A stretch of DNA of 64,000 nt, taken from the NCBI GenBank assembly GCA_936450465.1, contig OW388301.1:19449523-19513522 (forward strand), written 5' to 3'. Source of the DNA: Gibbula magus (lineage: Eukaryota; Mollusca; Gastropoda; Trochida; Trochidae). Every line of letters starts with the position of its first letter. The first letter of the stretch is position 1. The notes under the pieces were generated by a model. The model made no database searches and was not told the origin of the DNA. It worked only from the letters and a program-made list of their open reading frames with translations. Shown here in pieces: positions 11,418 through 22,556 of this stretch. Position numbers and translations under genes: made by a program.

Positions 11418-12582
11418 ATGAATATTAAAAATATTGTTACATGCATTTGCGTGATGGTCACTTTTACCTTTTCCAAAGAAAACAATATCAATGGAATGAA
11501 CATAAATTACACCTAAAGATTCACAGAGCTGTAATCCAATGCATTATTGGATGTGAGTCTACTGCGGGTTGTATCCACCATCGCTGAACAAAAAGTGGTG
11601 GAATCCATTTGCCGGATCCCTCCGGATTCTCCCAAATTTCGGCGGATCCTGGGAAATACGGAAGAATCCGAACGGATCCGGCCAATGGATTCCACCACTT
11701 TTTGTCCTGTGCATGATGTAGAGACAGAAGACTTTGCAAGGAGGTTTGGCAGGACCCTACTTTTTTGATACTACAGAAAACAGTGATTGACTCAATCAGA
11801 AGGACCATTGAAAGCAAAGCTCCTGAAACAGACCGTTCTGAATTTCTCATTGTGGGTATAAAAGGAAGCAAGAGACGTAGATACGTATTCAAAGGATCTG
11901 GACTAAAAGTTCATGATTTGTTAATTTTGTCCAAATACTTAAAGCATATACAACAAATTTTGTTTGGAGCAAATCAAATGTTTATTATTGTACGCTGGCT
12001 GGTAAATATTTAGATATATACAAAAGCCACTTTTACTTTGTAACCGATATGCTACTTTGTTCAATCATCAAAACCTCCCTTCACACCTATGAAGAGAGGA
12101 CGATATGGTATCGAACAGACCTCGTTGCAATTTGTGGGATGGTAGTTGATGACGATATGATATGTTGGGCGGAAGGCAAATATATTCCCAAAATGATTCT
12201 CTGTTCTCATCCATCTAGTAAGACACAAAGTGTCCTGATGAGAGGAGGGGTATTCTATCTTATTGGTCTTTACAATACACCACCACGTCCATTGATCACT
12301 TGGACAAATAGACGGGATCGTATTGCGCTTAATGTAAGCAGACAAAGACGGAGAGAGAGAAGACGGAAGCTGTGTCATCATGTCAAAGATATTCATCCAA
12401 CTGTTAATATGCTTCACAAATCGGTGCTTAATTTTACCAACGAAACCTCAAAGAACCTCAATGCAATGCAGATACACATGAACTGTACAACTGTTTCGAT
12501 TGCAATAAGTGAATGTCCAAAGTTAAGAAATCGTTTCCAATTTTTTTTTTCTTCAAACCATGCATTAAGAACAATACCATAA
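11418..12582 (+). pseudogene. Broken paralogue of the intact secreted-protein gene at 30333-31529
   Basis: The ATG at 11418 opens a signal peptide closely like that of the intact copy (MNIKNIVTCICVMV...), but a 5-bp insertion near 11507 shifts the frame. A 126-bp palindromic MITE then splits the gene at 11584-11709. The central part keeps only one of the two basic repeats found in the intact copy, and further shifts occur near 11940-12040. The last 150 or so codons are still open and clearly homologous, including the CWAEGK and IGLYNTPP motifs and a multibasic tract. The C terminus diverges from the intact copy after ISECP. Not expected to make the full protein. Confidence 0.85.
11584..11709. 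mobile_element. Palindromic GGACAAAAAGTGG MITE, copy 1
   Basis: An almost perfect inverted repeat with ends CTGAACAAAAAGTGGTGGAA / CCACCACTTTTTGTCCTG and an interior rich in TCCGGAT/GGATCC. Two more copies lie at 38808 and 57506. The intact paralogous gene provides the empty site, proving insertion here. Confidence 0.85.
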
Positions 12583-12636
12583 ATGATTGTTTGTTCGAGT
12601 CTATCTTTGAATTACATTTACACGTCATTATAAATA

Positions 12637-12705
12637 GGGAACCTCACCCAAGTGTATTCTGATATCAAATATATCAACACGAGTTGACAAAAGTTACAAT
12701 TGGGT
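12637..12705 (+). mobile_element. Half of a hairpin element
   Basis: Matches one arm of the hairpin at 20267-20409 (cctcacccaagtgtattctg, gatatcaaatatatcaacac). The second arm is absent. Confidence 0.6.
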
Positions 12706-12819
12706 TCCTTTCTTTTTTTCTTTATTTTTGTGTAGTTTATATATAAAACTCAGTTATCAACATTATGTATGACCTGCAACACTGTATTCATGGAAACTGA
12801 GATCAGTTGTCTGGAAAAA

Positions 12820-15757
12820 ATAAAATATAATAAAACTTAAACAACTTCTGTCATCAGTTGAACTCTACTTAATTCATCAGATTTTACTCTTGTGAAGTGA
12901 AACATTATCTGTCTGCAATGATATGTTATGTATCATCATAGAGAGATAGTCTGATGACATCTGATAACAGTTATCCCTGGTGGAAATAATGGGCAGTGTC
13001 CTGCAGACAACGTTGATAACGTAACAGATTCATCAAGATCAAAGGTAAATTTCTTCTGTTTCTCTGCTGGATACTCGATTATGAGTGGTTAGAAGAAGGT
13101 TCAAATAACACGGGACATTCTTCTTATTACGGGAAATCTATTACTGTTTGTACATTAATGTCTGCACAACCAATGTGGTAATGTTAGAAAGTCTCTCTCC
13201 TGTGACACTGATTTATTCATTTAAGTCAACATTTACGTTCACTTTCTAGAAATGTTATAGTTTATAATGATACTTAAGATTTTAAGTAAAACATACTTCA
13301 ATGAGTTTCAATGAAAAGTGAAAGTTGCTAGTTTATGAATAAGGTTCGATATAGAGAACATAATATTATTTCTTTTAAATGTTTCACTTGGAACCTATCA
13401 ACTATGCCTTGAAAAGTATTTTTTAAGTAACTGTAACAGGTATTTTCAATGTATTTATTGATAATATGTCACTTTTAATATAAACTTTTTAGAATGATGT
13501 ATTGTACATAAAAAGGCAAATTTTATTGTTTTATTGATTGACAACTTTAAAGGGGCAGTAACACGTTTTTTCGCTCAAATAAGTTTTATGAAATGTATTT
13601 GAAAAATAATTTCACCAATAGTAAAACATCCTTCTCTCTTCGGAAAATAAAGTTTAAAATTAGTGTACATGTTTCGGTAAAGCCATGGGAATAATTTTTG
13701 TAATGCAAAATAATAAATTGTGTTCACAATAAAATGGCCGCCATGCAAGTTTTGCTTTATACGCAACATAGTTTTTACCATTACAGATAATTGGTTTGTG
13801 TAATAAGATGTTTTACCCTCTAAAGTTTATTTAAATGATATAAACTATCATTATAAACGGGAAATTTGAAAAAAAAATACATTTTGCAAAAAACGTGCTA
13901 CTGCCCCTTTAAAAGAGAGGAATGAAGATGAATTTGAGCTACAATAATAGGTTGGGGTAACACTTGGTTAGTTGAAATATGTCAACATTGCATAGAAGTT
14001 ATTCAATTTGAGTCATGTTTAAGCTATGCTATGTCCTTGTTGTCATTTATCTCTTTCATTTGTAACACTAGTATTACATTTGTAGAAATGAAATAATAAA
14101 TCATAATTTGCTCTTTTACTTACTGATTGTCAATAAAGTCTCTCTTTTGAATACAATACCAGAGGCAATATGTTGATTGGTTCAGGAAGTAAGCTGTCTA
14201 TTAATGCCACTGGTACAGAAGCTATGTGAAACTGCCACTCACTGTGAATAACAGTTATAAACTGCAGACAGGACAATATTGATCACCTATCACCGGAACT
14301 ATATCCTCGGGGACTCTGATGTTTCTTATGGGATGGAATAACCGTCTTCCTTTCAAATCTCTCAAATTCTTTTCAGTTTATAAAATGAATGATGAATGAA
14401 TATTGATCAGAGTGATAGATCATCAATGGTGATACATTTTGAAATTATTGGATATGGTCACCTTTTTTAACGTGAAATATTTCCAAAGATTTAACATTTT
14501 CCTTTATTGACAATTGTTCCTCTGAGGTAAAGCTAGTAGCCCAATCATCCGACTGAGAGGAGAGGGTACTTCATGTCTCAATCAGTTGGCAGCTGTAACT
14601 GACATTGCATGACAGCCATTATAGAGAGCAACAGAAGTTTCGATTTATTGTTCTGTGTACGTGTATATGTAATAAGGATAACATGAAGATGATATGATTT
14701 TGAAGCTGTATTTCTCACGTCATTTATACCATACCATCCAATGAGAACGATGTTGTTCCAACTCCTAAAATTATTTTCTAAAGTTTCAACGGTCAGAATA
14801 TTTTTAAAGCTCATCCATATTGAAAAACATTTGGCACACATTTGTAAAAATGTATCTGTATGTAAAAAAAATAAATGATTTTCGAAAAACATAGCTATTT
14901 TCGAAAACATATGTATTTATGTTTTGACTTGGAACATTTATCTAATCTGTGTCCCCCAAAACTTTAATTCCATGTTGTTCTAGTTGTTGTGTTTTTACAT
15001 ATGAAACTTGAATGTTTTCATATAGTTAGTTTTTACAGAATACCATAACAAGGGATGTTTATTTGAGTTTTACACTCACGAGATCAAATGGTCATGTTTG
15101 ATTAGTTAAGGACACACATATCACTTGGATCTGGAGTTTGAAGTACCAAGAAATTAATTCTAAGCTATAGCTGTGAGCTCTAAGTCACGTGATCTGACCT
15201 CACTGTATAATTATTGGTCATCACCCTTCGCAGCAATATAATAATAATAACAATAATACAAATTGTTTTTTCAAGGTGTGTTGTGTCATTTTGTTTTTTA
15301 CTAATCGAAAAACAATGAACAATAATTTATCTTTCTATACATTTTTAACAAAGTCCTAAAATAAATTTGAGACACAATTATAACTGTATGAAAGTTAAAC
15401 TATCACATCAGTGTTGTCCACAAGCTCTGTTTATACCAGTTCAGCTTCCACTTTTCAATATGTGAACAATCTGTGAAAAAAATCATTGTATATTTTAACA
15501 TCTTTACACATTCAAAAGATTAGGTCATGACAAAATAACAAGCTATCTAGAATTACGTTGTGTCTATTTACCATAAGAGTAATCACTAACGTATTTAAAA
15601 AAACGTCAACTTTGAAATAAACAAGCATTGTTTGCGCCAAGGAATAAATAATGAGATTGTATGATAGTGATTGCTTGTGTGGGTTGGGATTTTGAATATT
15701 CTGCATTAAGGCAAGGCTCACAAAATACAATATAAACATACTCACATGCTTTATATA
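12820..15757 (+). repeat. Diverged segmental duplication, block B
   Basis: Long stretches align in order with 26.2-30.1 kb: caacttctgtcatcag, gggcagtgtcctgcagacaa, ctgctggatactcgattatg, gaggcaatatgttgattgg, and taggtcatgac at 15.5 kb versus 29.9 kb. Indels separate the two copies, and each is followed by a copy of the same gene. No coding potential is seen outside that gene. Confidence 0.75.
13547..13912 (-). mobile_element. TTAA-flanked MITE, copy 2
   Basis: TTAA at 13547-13550 and 13909-13912 frame inverted ends AGGGGCAGTAACACGTTTTT / AACGTGCTACTGCCCCT. The interior matches the other copies in reverse orientation. The paralogous block at 26.6 kb lacks it at this place. Confidence 0.85.
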
Positions 15758-18180
15758 GTCAGGGACATCACGGATTTCCGTCTCGTTACAAAGAGACGGT
15801 ATGCCGTCTAAAAATTATCATGAAATTATTGTCTTATGAAGATGGCATGCCGTCTATAAAACGTATTCAACGGTATCCCATCTTAATGATTCAGGGAGAG
15901 TTCATTGTGTCAAAATGCTAAAATTAAGACGGCATGCCAGCTTCATATTTCACAAGACGAAATGCTGTCTCATATTTTGAAATATAGCAGCGTGACTGTC
16001 TTGTGCTTGCGTGGTTCCTACCGATTGAGATCGAGGTGTGCCAGTTAGAACCCTCGCGCACGCGAATCATAAGACCGAGATATTCATGTTTCATGTGCTC
16101 GATGGTTCGTCTGACTTGAACCATAGCTCAACACTACATCAAACCACAAACAGATTTGACAAAATTTTAGTTTTAATTTCAGTTTTCGTACGTTTAACAT
16201 AATAGGATAAAAGAAGCCGTGTGCTTGTTAGAAATGTGTCTATATTAGGCAGCTATCACAAAGCATGAACTAATCGTGTTGCACGTTGAACACGTGGAAT
16301 TGTACAAGTTGGTACTGTCAATGTCAATATCGTCAGCTTACATAAAATAAAAAATACAACATATTTGTGTTTTAAAAATTTTGCAAGTCACTGCAGCACA
16401 ATTGTTTTACATATAATTTTGTTTCTCAATTGTGTCGTTTATTTATCTTTTAAAGTTTATACAATATATTACGTTTAGAGGGAAAAACATCTCATTACCT
16501 GACCGAATAAGACGTAAAACATACTTATGACATCAATCGCTAGAGACAACTACAAAACATATGATAAATAATTTTCATATCACTATCCGATGAAATTTGG
16601 TTTTAAAGACAAGTAGACCTAAGATTAAAACGCGTTAATAGAATTTAACGTCATATTAACAGCCTTTCCTTTTCTGCATAAAAAAGTACCACTGAGTAAC
16701 AAGGATTTCCTAGGCGTGTTGGCTTATCAATTTCAGGAAGCTCGTTTTTTTAAACTGTTTTCGTCCCTTCTCACACATTACTGAATGTGACAATTGTTAT
16801 ATTATCATGTTTCAAAATACCCTGTGAATATACAAATTATTCACTTTTTACCTGTTAAATGGTACTTTATTTGGATTATACCAGCAAACTATGACAGATA
16901 TAGTATGTATATATTCTCATTGATTATACACTTCAAGCAACGTACCTTTTTGGGTAATACATTTATTTTAATATATGTAGAAACTACATAATTGAAAGAA
17001 ATGCATGGTAAATAAATAAATAAACGCCAAAAACTGTATGTTTATATTTTATGGACTACTCATAAAGGTCTCTTTTATTTGTTTGTTTACACTCTGGGAG
17101 TAAACCACAATGTTTTGCGCTTGAAAATAATAGACATGATCATTAAGTAGACTTGAAAACACCTTTATTAATTAGTGCGAATCATCAGCTTATTTTTGGT
17201 CGAAAAACCAGATCTACAACTTATAATCCCCATATGCCAAGTTGTCGACGAAGAAGACGACTTATGATGATTGTTTTACCTGTGGTCCTTGCTTGGGGTC
17301 ACAGAACCAACAAATCTATAAATTATAATTTCAATGGCCAAAGAGTCTAAACACAAGATTTCAGATTTCGAGAGTCAGTGTTTCTTAAGAAAACCATGCA
17401 ATGTCACCGGCCTTTCTTTCGACGGCATGCCGTCTTTTTAAGACAAAAGATATTAGACGGCATGTCGTCTTTATAAGACAATATATATTAGACGGCATGC
17501 CGTCTTTATAAGACAATATGTTTAAGACGGCATGCCATCTTTCTAAGGTAATATTTTTCAGACGGCATGCCATCTTTATAAGAGAATATTTTTAGACGGA
17601 ATACTGTTTTGTTGTAAAGAGACGGAAAGCCGTCATTTATTCATAAAACTATATTTATCATTTAAGTTTCAAATAATTATTTCTGACAATAAAGACGGCA
17701 TGCCGTCCAAATTATTTAAAGATGGTATGCCCTACTAAAGTATGTTTTTATTAGACGGCATGCCGTCTGATATCACAACAAATGCCAAAATATCCCCATT
17801 TTCTAAAAGAAATGATTCTCTTAATAAAAGAAATGATATACATGTTTTTGCAAATCCGTATGCTATAATATCTTATCTTTGAGTATGCACTCTTTGGGGT
17901 ATATCCTATGCACAGAAATAAAGATATATCGATAAAATCACTACCACTCCTCACTCTGCTTTTCCATGTTTTTCGTCATTTCTCTGGTCTGAAAAAGATT
18001 ACCTATCTTTTTGTAGTTCAGATCATCAGAGGGAAGGGGGCATTTATTGTTTCCAAAATATTTAGCTTTGTCTGATCCTGTGTTTTCTATATGCTTGAAT
18101 GAATGATTAAGCTATCTTATAGTGTTTAAGACGGCATGCCGTCGAAAATCAAGGACGGAAAGCCGACGTGTCCCTGACAG
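15758..18180. mobile_element. 2.4-kb non-autonomous DNA transposon with arrays of a 16-bp palindrome
   Basis: Terminal inverted repeats GTCAGGGACATCACGG (left) and GTCAGGGACACGTCGG (right, complement) share GTCAGGGACA and then CGG-TTTCCGTC. A 7-bp duplication TTATATA flanks it at 15751-15757 and 18181-18187; the paralogous locus at 30.09 kb has a single TTATATA and no insert. About sixteen copies of the palindrome AGACGGCATGCCGTCT or close variants lie near the ends (four or five on the left at 15.77-15.97 kb; about eleven on the right at 17.42-17.77 and 18.13-18.17 kb). No transposase was found, so it must rely on another element. Superfamily not assigned. Confidence 0.85.
17421..17575. repeat. 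Five palindromes at 34-35 bp spacing inside the transposon
   Basis: AGACGGCATGCCGTCT variants start at 17421 (lacking the first base), 17455, 17490, 17525 and 17560. The sequence between them (ttataagacaatatattt type) is also repeated, so this is a tandem repeat of a 35-bp unit, not an array with unique spacers. Confidence 0.9.
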
Positions 18181-18399
18181 TTATATATTTCAATGTAGAT
18201 TCAAGAAAATAAACGTGCAACACTCTCAATTTATCTATTGATTTTATGAATATATTATAATTAACTAATGTCACCTCCATGTCTTTTTCATATGTATGAA
18301 TTGTAAATCACGTGTTTTACATCGTATGGATAACAAAAAACATAACATATCTTAATGCTGACAATGACTGATATGAATATAGAGAATTCCAAAAACTAA

Positions 18400-18642
18400 C
18401 TCCCTGGATCTGCAAGAAAGAAGGGAAGTCGATCAGTAGCTCAGAGTGTGCAATGAAAGTGAAGGAACTGTGTTTACCTAAAGTTAACTGAAATGAATTA
18501 AAAACAATATTTACTTTACAAATTCAGCCTCAAAGCAATGAAAATACACATGAGTTGTTCAACTGGCAACGTGATTGAAATCAGTGAATGTCCAATGGTT
18601 ATAAATCGTGTTTAAAAGCATATTCTCATAACCTTGCTTTAA
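18400..18642 (+). pseudogene. Internally deleted paralogue of the secreted-protein gene
   Basis: The leader (tccctggatctgcaag..., start ATG at 18493) matches the intact copy at 30.24-30.35 kb, and the last 45 or so codons (ttcagcctcaaagcaatgaa onwards) match its 3' end. The roughly 1 kb between has been lost, with ttactttac at the join. A stop follows the ATG at once, so it cannot encode the protein. Confidence 0.85.
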
Positions 18643-18850
18643 AGGCACTGAAGCACGTTTTTGGCCTATTATTATTCCTCAAGTTTGCCATTCATTATTC
18701 ATTCATTCATTCATTTCATTGTTCATTCAATATATAGTTACGTTAGAGGGTACGAGATCTATTTACACAACCCAATAAGTCGTGTCCATAGCAAACGACT
18801 ATCTGTATTTGAATTAAATGGTGGAACATAAAAAGTGACTATCTATATTC
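18637..18850 (+). mobile_element. Degenerate TTAA-MITE relic
   Basis: TTTAAAGGCACTGAAGCACG resembles the left end of the TTAA MITE family and gttagagggtacgagatct resembles its interior. A CATT microsatellite (about 18683-18730) interrupts it. The right end is not recognisable. Confidence 0.5.
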
Positions 18851-19115
18851 TGCCATATTTTAAACTCTACTCTAGCTGTTTTGCTATCAATGCATCAGTA
18901 AGATCACTTATACTACCTTCGAGGGGTCATTTCTAATGTGAATTTTCAATGTGGACTCTCATGGCGTAACCGAGCCATATACAATCGTTTTCTATCTCAA
19001 ATTAATATGGCTGTCCTCTAACATTCACAAGCATAAATTATATCGTTTTGATTACTTTATTATTTAAAAAAAAATAAATACATTCTATTGAACTTGCGCA
19101 GTTTAAATATCCTTT

Positions 19116-19430
19116 AGTGAATTAGTGAGTTGGTGTTTAACGCCGCTTTCAAGAATATTTCACTTATATCGCGGCTGCTAGTATTATGGCAGGGAGAAAG
19201 CCCGCAACGCCATCTGGCTATGCATTGCGGTGAAACATGCGAGCATCGACTGGAACTAGCGAACCATGGATGGCACTATGCTGAAATCCAGTGTAGCATT
19301 GCACCCAAACCATACTGCGTGTAGAACAGTTCTCTACTGCAGACAAAGTTGCCGTGGCCCTGGCGGGACTCGAACCCCGGACCTCTTGATCCGAAGCCGA
19401 ACGCGCTAACCACTCCGCTATCCCGACCCC
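19116..19430 (-). mobile_element. Complete tRNA-headed SINE
   Basis: A 315-bp copy lies on the minus strand from the head GGGGTCGGGATAGCGGAGTG to the tail GCGGCGTTAAACACCAACTC. It is flanked by a 12-bp target duplication TAAATATCCTTT at 19104-19115 and 19431-19442, which defines both ends. The A box and the B box (GGTTCGAGTCC) are intact. This is the best reference copy of the family in the window. Confidence 0.95.
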
Positions 19431-19442
19431 TAAATATCCTTT

Positions 19443-20266
19443 TAGCAAATTATCAAGGTACAGGTTAGGAAAGCGGCCAATGTTTCCAGGACATTCACCA
19501 CCTGTGCTCAACATATGTCAAATGTCACTGTACACACAGGTTTTTGGGAGATGATAATCACGAACTGTACCCAAAATCTCTGAAGGGGGGTAATATATTC
19601 AATAACTTTACTCATCTCTTCTTTAACATCTCTGAAAGAAAAAATAATCACGAACTGTATTCAGTATTACTGAATAGGAGTCAATGTTTAATCATGAACT
19701 GTTCCCAATATCTCTTAAAAGGCAATACTATCGCGATGTGTACTCGACATCTCTGAGGAATGAGGCAATATTATTACCAACTGTGCTCAACATCTATAAA
19801 GAGTGAGATAATAAAATCACGAATTGTACTCACTGTCTCTTGATTTGAACATAAGTTTTAGTTTCAACAACTACACAGAAGCATATCAATTATCATTACA
19901 ATTATGACCTCTTCAATTCTTTAAGTTAGAAGTTATAATTTGTTAACGGGGATCATGTCATCAGAGTGACAATTTATTTTATCATCCAAAACTGTGTTCC
20001 ACAGGAGACATCGCTTGTGTGAGGTCAAGTGATATCTCCTAGGAAATATATTTTTGGCAGTAGATTTTGCACAATGCCCTGTCGCCGTCAACTACATGAC
20101 ATCACAATGATTTTACATCATCGAGTAGTGACATCACAATGCCATGATGTCATAAACATGATGACGTCACAATGCTATCACCTCACCGCACTGGAAGTCA
20201 AATGGCAGAGATGTGCTCAGATATTTTCACTTAAACGTAATAAGAATGACTTTGGATGATAAATAT
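19443..20266. other. No gene recognised
   Basis: Several spaced repeats of atcacgaactgt...atctctgaa at roughly 70-80 bp intervals (19555, 19645, 19690, 19815) suggest a very old tandem repeat. Nothing else is supported. Confidence 0.35.
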
Positions 20267-20409
20267 AACCTCACCCTCGTGTCTTCTGATATCAAATATA
20301 TCAACACTCGTTGATAAAAGTAAAAATATCCTCGACAAGACTCGAATATTTGTAACTTTTATCAACTCGTGTTAATATTTTTTATATCAGCAGACACTTG
20401 GGTGAGATT
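20267..20409. mobile_element. 143-bp hairpin MITE
   Basis: The arms start AACCTCACCCTCGTGTCTTC and end GACACTTGGGTGAGATT, complementary over about 60 bp each with a short loop around ctcgacaagactcg. One arm of the same family is found at 12637. Confidence 0.8.
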
Positions 20410-21112
20410 CTCTATGTATCCTCCAGCATACAATGTTGGTGATATAGTTGTTGCCTTTGTCTGTCTGTGATCACATAGTTTCCAGGGCAGCACTCCAACC
20501 GTAAGGCTCAGCTGAACGAAACGTGTATGTCAACCCATCACGTGATGCTGGCCTTTTTGGGTTTTCAAATATCTCGATTTCTTTCAATTTTGACCGTTTC
20601 CACCGAAACACAAATTAGAAATTCCTCTCTGCAGCAGAACTAAACTATTTTAAGGCCTAGCTTAACGAAACTTCCTTTGTTCACTAACCATCAGATGTAG
20701 TTACTAGAACTGGATATCTGAAATGCCTTTCTTTTGAAAAAAGATATTGCAATACGGAGAAACCTTTGTTAACGAATGTGCCGATTTTGTTTTCTCAAGT
20801 TGCTGGTAGATTTAAAACACATTACCCTCTGCATTCCAATATATTACCATGTCATTTGATTTCAAACCAGTGTTTCAACAAGGGATGAATATGTTTCAAT
20901 CAAACAGGATTATTGTCTTCTCGCTTCACATTAACATGATCAGCTCGACGTTGGCACTCGCAACAACCTACTTTCTCATGAATGATCTCTCTGACATACA
21001 GGTTATCCTATCAGTTTACCCTCATTCAAGCGTAGTAGATGTTCGAATAAACCTTTCTAAAAACTCATTCAAATTTCGCCACATTTAATTTACAGCTACA
21101 GAAGTCAAATTG

Positions 21113-21262
21113 AAACGACTGTCGATAATGATCCTTGATAATATTATGATTATTAAGTGAAATGTCTACACTGTTTAGTTAGTATTCAAACGACTGTCGA
21201 TAATGATCCTTGATAATATTATGATTACTAAGTGAAATGTCTACACTGTTTAGTTAGTATTC
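21113..21262 (+). repeat. 75-bp tandem duplication
   Basis: Two copies of a 75-bp unit containing cgactgtcgataatgatcc and ctacactgtttagttagt differ at one or two positions. Confidence 0.9.
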
Positions 21263-21449
21263 AAGTTGCTGAACAACACACAGGACAACATAACAATTAA
21301 CTAAAAAAGACAACCAAGCATTCTGTTAATATTTCATGTTTATCATAGTATTATAGTTATAAGAAGTCATACAATATGACGTGCATGCTTGTACATTATT
21401 TAAATAATTATGTTCATTTATATACTGCATAAACTAATGCTCCTAATTT

Positions 21450-21905
21450 ACTACGAGCCGAATTGTCACGAATCTTTAAGAAAGATATTATTTTCACTTT
21501 CGTGAACATTCGTAGACGATTCCTTCAATTCGTGGCATTCGTGAACAAATTTTGATTTGTCAAAACATTTTCACGAATCGACTACGAATTTTAAATTCGC
21601 AGTTGCTCTGTAAACTATTCGTAACAAATTCGTGTAGTTCTTGGAATCTTACGAATCATCTACGAATCATTTACGAATGTCCCGAATTAAGGACGAATTT
21701 CTTTTATTGTATTCCCAACTGTTTCTTAATTATTTCGTACAATTCGTATATATTTCGTAAACAATTCGTAAATAATTTGTATCTGTATCGTAGGGTTTAA
21801 GCATGGAAAGCTTCTAATTTTTGGAAAAGTTTTGTACAAGTGAAATTGCTGTTATGTTATGGATTTATACAATCATCTATTCGTGGCAATTCGTGATAAT
21901 TCGGT
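21450..21905. repeat. Patch saturated with ACGAAT/ATTCGT
   Basis: The hexamer ACGAAT or its complement, and one-base variants, occurs more than twenty times in about 450 bp in both orientations, with irregular spacing. The one open frame through it has no start-site or splice support and is a by-product of the composition. Confidence 0.75.
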
Positions 21906-22023
21906 AGTAAAATAGGGACATTACATTGGGCCAGGGAATAAGTCATGTTTTGATGACTTTTGTAGTGAAAAAAGACAGGAGGTTACGATGGTTCAGACTT
22001 TAGCTACCTTATCAGACAAAGCC

Positions 22024-22556
22024 TGATCCCCAATCAACTTAACAAACAAACTCCAACGTATTCAGAACACCGTTGCACGCCTCGTTTCTCTCTGTTCAAA
22101 GAAGGAACATATCTCACCCATTCTCCGAGAACTTCACTGGTTACCTGTCCGTCAACGAATATCATTCAAGATTCTCACTCTCAACTACAAATGTCTCAGT
22201 GGAGAAGCCCCAACTTATCTGTCTGAACTCATTGTCAAATATGTTCCCTCAAGAAATCTGCGCTCTGAAAACCAAAATCTTTTAGTTGTTCCTAAAGCAA
22301 ATACCTCCAGTTATGGCCAGAGAACTTTCGCCTATGCAGCAGCAGTTCAATGGAACAATCTGCCCCTTGAACTCCGACTGAGTACATCTCTCATGTCTTT
22401 CCGGAAATCTTTGAAAAATTTCTATTTGGATAATTCCTTTTTCTCTTTGTGTATGTGTGTTGTGTGTGTGTTTGTGCGCTTCGATCATGCTATAGCATGG
22501 AGACATAGCGCTATACAAATGTACTTTATGATTATGATTATGATTATGAACAGATA
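22024..22556 (+). mobile_element. CR1/L2-like LINE, 3' end (reverse transcriptase C terminus)
   Basis: Translation in one frame gives NKLQRIQNTVARLV..., ELHWLPVRQRISFKIL, YLSELI and WNNLPLELR, the familiar C-terminal region downstream of the reverse transcriptase in CR1/L2-type non-LTR retrotransposons. An in-frame stop at about 22024 marks the limit of the homology, so the copy is 5'-truncated. The 3' end is a (TTATGA)n tract, as usual for this clade. About 170 codons are intact, which suggests a young insertion, but it is not autonomous. Confidence 0.85.

Noticed and set aside
17421..17575. CRISPR-like array of palindromic repeats at even spacing
   Set aside because: The intervening sequences are themselves repeats, the host is an animal and the array lies inside a TIR element with a target duplication.
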